A DNA stretch of 64,000 bases from CAZIRF01 sp964541755 (lineage in GTDB: Bacteria > Spirochaetota > Spirochaetia > Treponematales > Breznakiellaceae), in contig CAZIRF010000008.1 of assembly GCA_964541755.1 (NCBI GenBank), forward strand, positions 19,808-83,807, read 5' to 3'. Below, piece by piece: positions 60,180 to 64,000 of the stretch. A model generated the notes under the pieces. The model did no database searches. It had not been told where the DNA came from and worked only from the letters and a program-made list of their open reading frames with translations. The number at the start of each line of letters is the position of its first letter. The first letter of the stretch is position 1. The position numbers and the translations under genes were made by a program.

Positions 60180-60591
60180 AATTTTCATCGATACAAACAT
60201 CCTGGTATATACGCTTGATACCAATGACCAAACAAAACAAAATTGGTCCAGAAATATGCTCCACAAGCTGGTTAACGAACATCAAGCAGTGCTTTCGACA
60301 CAGGTACTAAGCGAATTCTTTGTGGTTGCAACAAAGAAGTTGGAGGCAGACCCAATTATCATCAAGAATATCATTCACAATTTTCATAATATGGAAATTG
60401 TTAACACAGACTCCGGTCTTGTCGACGAAGCAATCGATATCAGTGTGATTTACAAGCTTTCTTATTGGGATTCACTCATAATCGCCGCGGCAGAAAGAGC
60501 ACAGTGTCAATTCATCATATCCGAAGACTTGAACCCCGGGCAAAATTATCGGGGCATACGCTTGATCAATCCATTTACTCAAGATTTCTAG
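60172..60591 (+). CDS. vapC: VapC-type PIN-domain ribonuclease toxin
   Basis: About 139 residues from GTG 60172 (VSKIFIDTNILVYTLD); an ATG at 60160 is also in frame and equally plausible. The PIN active-site acids are present: D in FIDTNIL, E in LSEFFVV, D in YWDSLII and D in SEDLNPG. Length and layout fit VapC, which cleaves tRNA or rRNA when free of antitoxin. The pair is compact and 8-20 bp overlapping. The target cannot be inferred. Confidence 0.85.
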   Translation: MSKIFIDTNILVYTLDTNDQTKQNWSRNMLHKLVNEHQAVLSTQVLSEFFVVATKKLEADPIIIKNIIHNFHNMEIVNTDSGLVDEAIDISVIYKLSYWDSLIIAAAERAQCQFIISEDLNPGQNYRGIRLINPFTQDF

Positions 60592-60680
60592 CACTTCTGC
60601 ATTCTTCTTTCTGCAACTCGTCTCCCCCAAAAAAGGGAGCCGCCGCACAGGGCCGGCCCCCTTTCCCGGAACCCTCCTTT

Positions 60681-61751
60681 CTAAAACCGCCGCTCGAAGG
60701 ACCAGGATACCGGCTCGAAGTGCTGGAGCCAGAAGGCACGGGCCTCGGGATTGTGGGTTTCGCAGTCCACCGAGACAAGGAGCTCCTCATCATTTGCGGC
60801 GCCGGGTTCCGTCCCGTCTTTCTGGCGTGCAAGGGCACTCGTAACGAGGAAGCGCAGAAGCCGTTCGCCCAAATGGCGGCCACGGCAGGAGGGGTCCACC
60901 CAGAGGCCGCAGATGGCCAGGGTGTGGGGGCTGTGGACGAACCAGCTTACATCCATCTGTGGCGGGGCGGCCTTCATGAAGCCCACGGCCCGCCCGTCGC
61001 ACTCTGCAATGACGCTGAGGTTTTCGGGCGAGGCCAGCCATTCGCGCCATTCGGTGGGGGTCGACGGGCGGGTATCCGGCATAAGGACCGGGGGAGCGGC
61101 GATGTGGTCGGCAAGCGACTGGTCAAGGCGGGCGAGGGTCTCGGCATCGGCAGGGCGGGCACGCCGAACCACGAGGCTCGGAGCATCACTATCAGTATCC
61201 CCCTCTTGCGAGACGGGGAGCGACGCGAGGAGCTCATGCGCCGGACGGGCGACGTCAAGGACGATGCGGCCCCAGGAAAGGAGCGAGAACTCCTCAAGGA
61301 GGGCCGGTTCACGTGCGGGGATGCCGATGGCGTGGATGGACAGGCCCTCTTCGCGAAGGTCAGCCAAGAGGCGGCGCACCAGGGGGCTTAGCAAGCGCGA
61401 AATGCGCCGAGCTTCCCTGCGGGCATCGGGGGAAGCGACAGCACCGGCGACAGGATTGCCGGCAGGCGAACGAATCCCCCAGCTCCAGTCGGGGCTCAGG
61501 GCGGCACGCCCCAGGTTGCGGTACTCGTCGAGGGGGAACCAGGCCAGAAAAGCCTCGAGTGGGCCATCTGGCTCTTGAACGAGGCCGTAGACGCGGCCCT
61601 CTTCGGCCATCCAGCCAATACGGCCAGCAAAATCCTCCCGGCGATGGGCCGGAAGCCAAGGCAACAGGGAACGAAGGCGTGCATGGGTCGAGAAGGCAAT
61701 ATCCGCCGCCTGCACAATGCCGGCGGCGTCTTCTATGAGAATGGTACTCAC
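60681..61751 (-). CDS. GNAT-family N-acetyltransferase (double domain)
   Basis: 356 residues from GTG 61751, with AGGAG six bases upstream; TTG 61757 is in frame but lies on the site. The C-terminal half has the catalytic GNAT block ICGLWVDPSCRGRHLGERLLRFLVTSALAR with the R-x-x-x-L-G acetyl-CoA loop, and ends in HNPEARAFWLQHFEPVSWSFERRF. The N-terminal 170 residues resemble a second, weaker GNAT-like half (VYGLVQEPDGPLEAFLAWFPLDEYRN). The substrate is unknown. It is 10 bp downstream of the antiporter gene and probably co-transcribed. Confidence 0.75.
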   Translation of the reverse strand: MSTILIEDAAGIVQAADIAFSTHARLRSLLPWLPAHRREDFAGRIGWMAEEGRVYGLVQEPDGPLEAFLAWFPLDEYRNLGRAALSPDWSWGIRSPAGNPVAGAVASPDARREARRISRLLSPLVRRLLADLREEGLSIHAIGIPAREPALLEEFSLLSWGRIVLDVARPAHELLASLPVSQEGDTDSDAPSLVVRRARPADAETLARLDQSLADHIAAPPVLMPDTRPSTPTEWREWLASPENLSVIAECDGRAVGFMKAAPPQMDVSWFVHSPHTLAICGLWVDPSCRGRHLGERLLRFLVTSALARQKDGTEPGAANDEELLVSVDCETHNPEARAFWLQHFEPVSWSFERRF

Positions 61752-61760
61752 GGTCAACTC

Positions 61761-64000
61761 CTAACTTTGAATCCGGCGTCCCAACTCCTCGCGGAAGGCG
61801 GGCCAGTTCTTGATCTCGCGCAAAAGAGGGACCATGCCGGGCAGCTTTACCACACGGGCGATATCCGCAAGGGCCTTCAAGTGGCGGGCGGGGTCCTGGC
61901 CGACGGGGTCGAGGAGGACCAGGAGTATGTGCGGGCTCCCGGAGACCAGCGGGATATCGAGCCCGTTTTGACAGACGGCAAGGAAGATCATGGAGTCCTC
62001 GACATGGTTGACATGGGCGTGGAGGAGGACGACATCCGGCATCAGTTCCACCGGTTCCTCCTGGCTTATGGCATGCAGGGTGCGCGATATCTCGTGGGTG
62101 CCCAGGGACCAACGCCCGAAACTGGGGGCGAGAAGCTCTGCCACCACATCCTGGACCCTGCGGCTCTTTACGGTAAAGGAACAGCGATCCTGCGAGAAGC
62201 CGGCCAGGACGCGGTCGGAACTCGTAACGGTCTCAGCGGCGAGGGCGCCGTCCCAGGGCTGGGTACTGGGGAAGATGACCGAGACATTGTTGCGAGCAAA
62301 GCGGTCGACGAGGCGGCCGGGCAGGCGTTCAAGCAGGGGCTGCCAGGATATATCGCCCTTGCGGGCGGACATAAGGAAGAGCCAGTCGTCCGAGTGGATG
62401 AGCCGCTCCAGCACCAGCTCAAGATCTTTCCATACCGCTATAGTCCCGAAGGCCATATCAACAGAAGGGGCCATACTGCGGGCAAAGTCCGTTACCTCCT
62501 GCGGGGTCCCCTCGGACGACAGGACGAACAAACTCGTCCCGGCGGCATGGGCCAGACTCTTGAGGGTTGCAAGGACATTCTCGAAACCCGTTTGGCGCTC
62601 TGCAAAGGGCGGGAGGACCAGGACAATGCGCCCCGCCGCATTGACCGGGCCCACCAGCCGGGCGACAAGGACCTGCTGGTGGGTGCGCTCGACAATCTCG
62701 TCAAAGGTACGATTGAAGGTACTGCTGCGCGATGAACGGCGGCCGCTCCAGGACAGGAGCAGGAGATTGGCCCGGTTGTCGCGGGCAGACCGCACCACCC
62801 CGGATGCCACATTCATGTCCACCAGGGTAAGCGGGGTAACCGGCACACTGGCCGCCATGGCCCGCACCACCGTGTGGGCCAGTATCTGTTCGGATCGGGC
62901 AATCCCGCCTTCGGTATCGGGGCCATCGAGGACAACCCGCACCGGGTAGACCGGCTCGTGGCTGTCCTTCTGGCGCAGGAGGAAGGCGAGATCCAGGACC
63001 TCGTTCACCCCGCGCTTGTCGTCCAAGGGAATCATGATGCGAAAGGGAGCACGCGTCGCATCAAAGGGGGCCAACTGTTCCTCGAGGGCCGTCTTGCGCC
63101 CCGCCCGCTGGGTAACGATCGAACCCACCAGGCTGGTAATGCCAATCATGATAATGGTACCGGTAATGATGTTCTGGTCGAAGATCCCCAGGGAATACCC
63201 CACGAGGACGGCCGCCAGGGTTGCCGCCGCCTGATTCACACTCATCCCGTACATAAGGGCCCGCTCGTTCTTGCTGTAGCCAAAGAAGCGGCCGAAGACC
63301 TCCGCCGCCAGGAACTTGCTTGCAAGGGCGACAAGGCTCATCCCGCCAATCACGATCCAGACCTCGACGCTCTTCTCGAGGACCCGCAGGTTCACGAGCA
63401 TGCCCGTAGACAGCAAAAAGAAGGGGATAAAAATGGCATTCCCGGTAAAGTGGAGCCGGGTCATAAGGAGGGACTTTTCCGGGATGAGCTTGTTGAGGGT
63501 AAGGCCGGCGAGAAAGGCCCCGATAATAGGCTCGAGACCGGCGAAGTGGGCCAGCCAGGCGGTAACAAAGACAAGGGCGATGACAAAGATGTACTCCACA
63601 TCGCCGTCGAGCCCCATCCGCCCGAAAAACCACCGCCCCAGACGCGGGATGATAAAGAGGCTGGTCCCCAGCCAAACGAGCATGAGAGCCGCCATCGACA
63701 GCCAGTACCAAAGGTCCGCCTTCCCGTGGGAGGCAGTCGCCACGACGGCCAGGACCAAGAGCGCCAGGGTATCGGTTATGATCGTCCCCCCGATAACCGT
63801 ACTCGCCGAGCGGCTCTTGGCAAGCCCCAACTTCGCCACCGCCGGGAAGGTGAGCAATGTGTGGGAACTGAACATGCTGGCAAGGAGGATGGCCGCCGGC
63901 ATGGCCATCCCCAGGGCCCAATACCCCAGGGCCGTCCCCATCCCCAGTGGGATGAGAAAGGTAAGGAGGCCGAAAACGGCCGTGTGCGCCTTGTTCTTTT
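61761..64000 (-). CDS. CPA2 cation:proton antiporter fused to USP and PTS EIIA-like domains (5' end outside window)
   Basis: The frame is open to the window edge; 745 residues are visible and the N-terminus is missing. The first 260 residues seen are an Na+/K+:H+ antiporter of the CPA2 (KefB/YjbB) type: SHTLLTFPAVAKLGLAKSRSASTVIGGTIITDTLALLVLAVVA and LEPIIGAFLAGLTLN. Two universal-stress-protein-like segments follow (FRIMIPLDDKRGVNEVLDLAFLLRQK ... RANLLLLSW; IVLVLPPFAERQTGFENVLATLKS). The last 150 residues match PTS EIIA type 2: MPDVVLLHAHVNHVEDSMIFLAVCQNGLDI, with a His at the phospho-site position, then HILLVLLDPVGQDPARHLKALADIARV. The arrangement suggests ion transport gated by nucleotide and phosphotransfer signals. 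The GNAT gene follows. Confidence 0.8.
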   Translation of the reverse strand, partial: KNKAHTAVFGLLTFLIPLGMGTALGYWALGMAMPAAILLASMFSSHTLLTFPAVAKLGLAKSRSASTVIGGTIITDTLALLVLAVVATASHGKADLWYWLSMAALMLVWLGTSLFIIPRLGRWFFGRMGLDGDVEYIFVIALVFVTAWLAHFAGLEPIIGAFLAGLTLNKLIPEKSLLMTRLHFTGNAIFIPFFLLSTGMLVNLRVLEKSVEVWIVIGGMSLVALASKFLAAEVFGRFFGYSKNERALMYGMSVNQAAATLAAVLVGYSLGIFDQNIITGTIIMIGITSLVGSIVTQRAGRKTALEEQLAPFDATRAPFRIMIPLDDKRGVNEVLDLAFLLRQKDSHEPVYPVRVVLDGPDTEGGIARSEQILAHTVVRAMAASVPVTPLTLVDMNVASGVVRSARDNRANLLLLSWSGRRSSRSSTFNRTFDEIVERTHQQVLVARLVGPVNAAGRIVLVLPPFAERQTGFENVLATLKSLAHAAGTSLFVLSSEGTPQEVTDFARSMAPSVDMAFGTIAVWKDLELVLERLIHSDDWLFLMSARKGDISWQPLLERLPGRLVDRFARNNVSVIFPSTQPWDGALAAETVTSSDRVLAGFSQDRCSFTVKSRRVQDVVAELLAPSFGRWSLGTHEISRTLHAISQEEPVELMPDVVLLHAHVNHVEDSMIFLAVCQNGLDIPLVSGSPHILLVLLDPVGQDPARHLKALADIARVVKLPGMVPLLREIKNWPAFREELGRRIQS

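Noticed and set aside
1..64000. tRNA, rRNA and insertion sequence elements
   Set aside because: I found no cloverleaf, conserved rRNA block or transposase gene in the intergenic regions.

Overview
The window comes from a high-GC draft genome. A run of 100 N at 3061-3160 marks a scaffold gap. The contents point to a Gram-negative, motile, sugar- and cellulose-using bacterium, most likely a spirochaete of the Treponema/Spirochaeta group. The clues are fliS, a flgN-like gene and cheD; a BMP-family lipoprotein with a nucleoside ABC transporter; a LolA-like carrier; several lipoproteins with relaxed lipoboxes; and a secreted GH9 cellulase. The lineage call is inference: there is no rRNA or other decisive marker.

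Layout. (1) 2-4204 (+) holds a menaquinone-type module: the 3' part of a MenA/DmkA-like prenyltransferase, an NDH-2 fused to a DoxX-like membrane domain, and a polyprenyl diphosphate synthase interrupted by a coding minisatellite at the scaffold gap. (2) 4205-16841 is a mixed region: a GNAT, a serine hydrolase, a DUF4143 ATPase, a DUF554 membrane protein, a PPC-domain lipoprotein gene with an internal stop, an MFS transporter coupled to argH, a PHP phosphoesterase, a poly-Asn lipoprotein, cheD and a cation diffusion facilitator. (3) 16901-23955 holds glmS, a large unknown cytosolic protein, recX, rpsI-rplM and two small membrane proteins. (4) 23653-35412 (-) is a long tightly packed run of envelope, DNA-repair and translation genes: mscS, ftsH, a thioredoxin-fold protein, yhbY, lolA, a rodZ-like gene, rimO, uvrD/pcrA and a degenerate aminotransferase-like protein. 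(5) 35569-42557 (+) holds galK, fliS, flgN, polA, coaE and a SPOR protein. (6) 42731-48138 (+) is a complete purine-nucleoside uptake and salvage operon: BMP lipoprotein, ABC ATPase, two permeases and a purine phosphoribosyltransferase. (7) 48564-64000 is more accessory: a lipoprotein esterase, a second DUF4143 ATPase, a cluster of strong intergenic hairpins, a membrane protein with four conserved-looking cysteines, an ABC-F protein, GH9 cellulase, a type-B carboxylesterase, a second CDF, a ClbS/DfsB-like protein, a VapBC-type pair, a GNAT and an antiporter-USP-EIIA fusion cut by the window end.

The most unusual theme is not one gene. Short tandem or palindromic GC-rich repeats are inserted in frame into otherwise ordinary enzymes: SGADD repeats in the prenyl synthase, a 69-bp repeat ending in a perfect 18-bp palindrome in galK, an 18-bp repeat in the gene beside mscS, and Gly/Ala-rich linkers in polA and uvrD. 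Similar repeats occur between genes, including one that sits in a putative promoter spacer (4238-4258). A nine-base word, ACTATCAGT, also recurs far more often than its composition predicts. No single dedicated novel defence or biosynthetic system is evident. The EET-like quinone module, the coding repeats and the hairpin cluster at 51696-51838 are the best leads.
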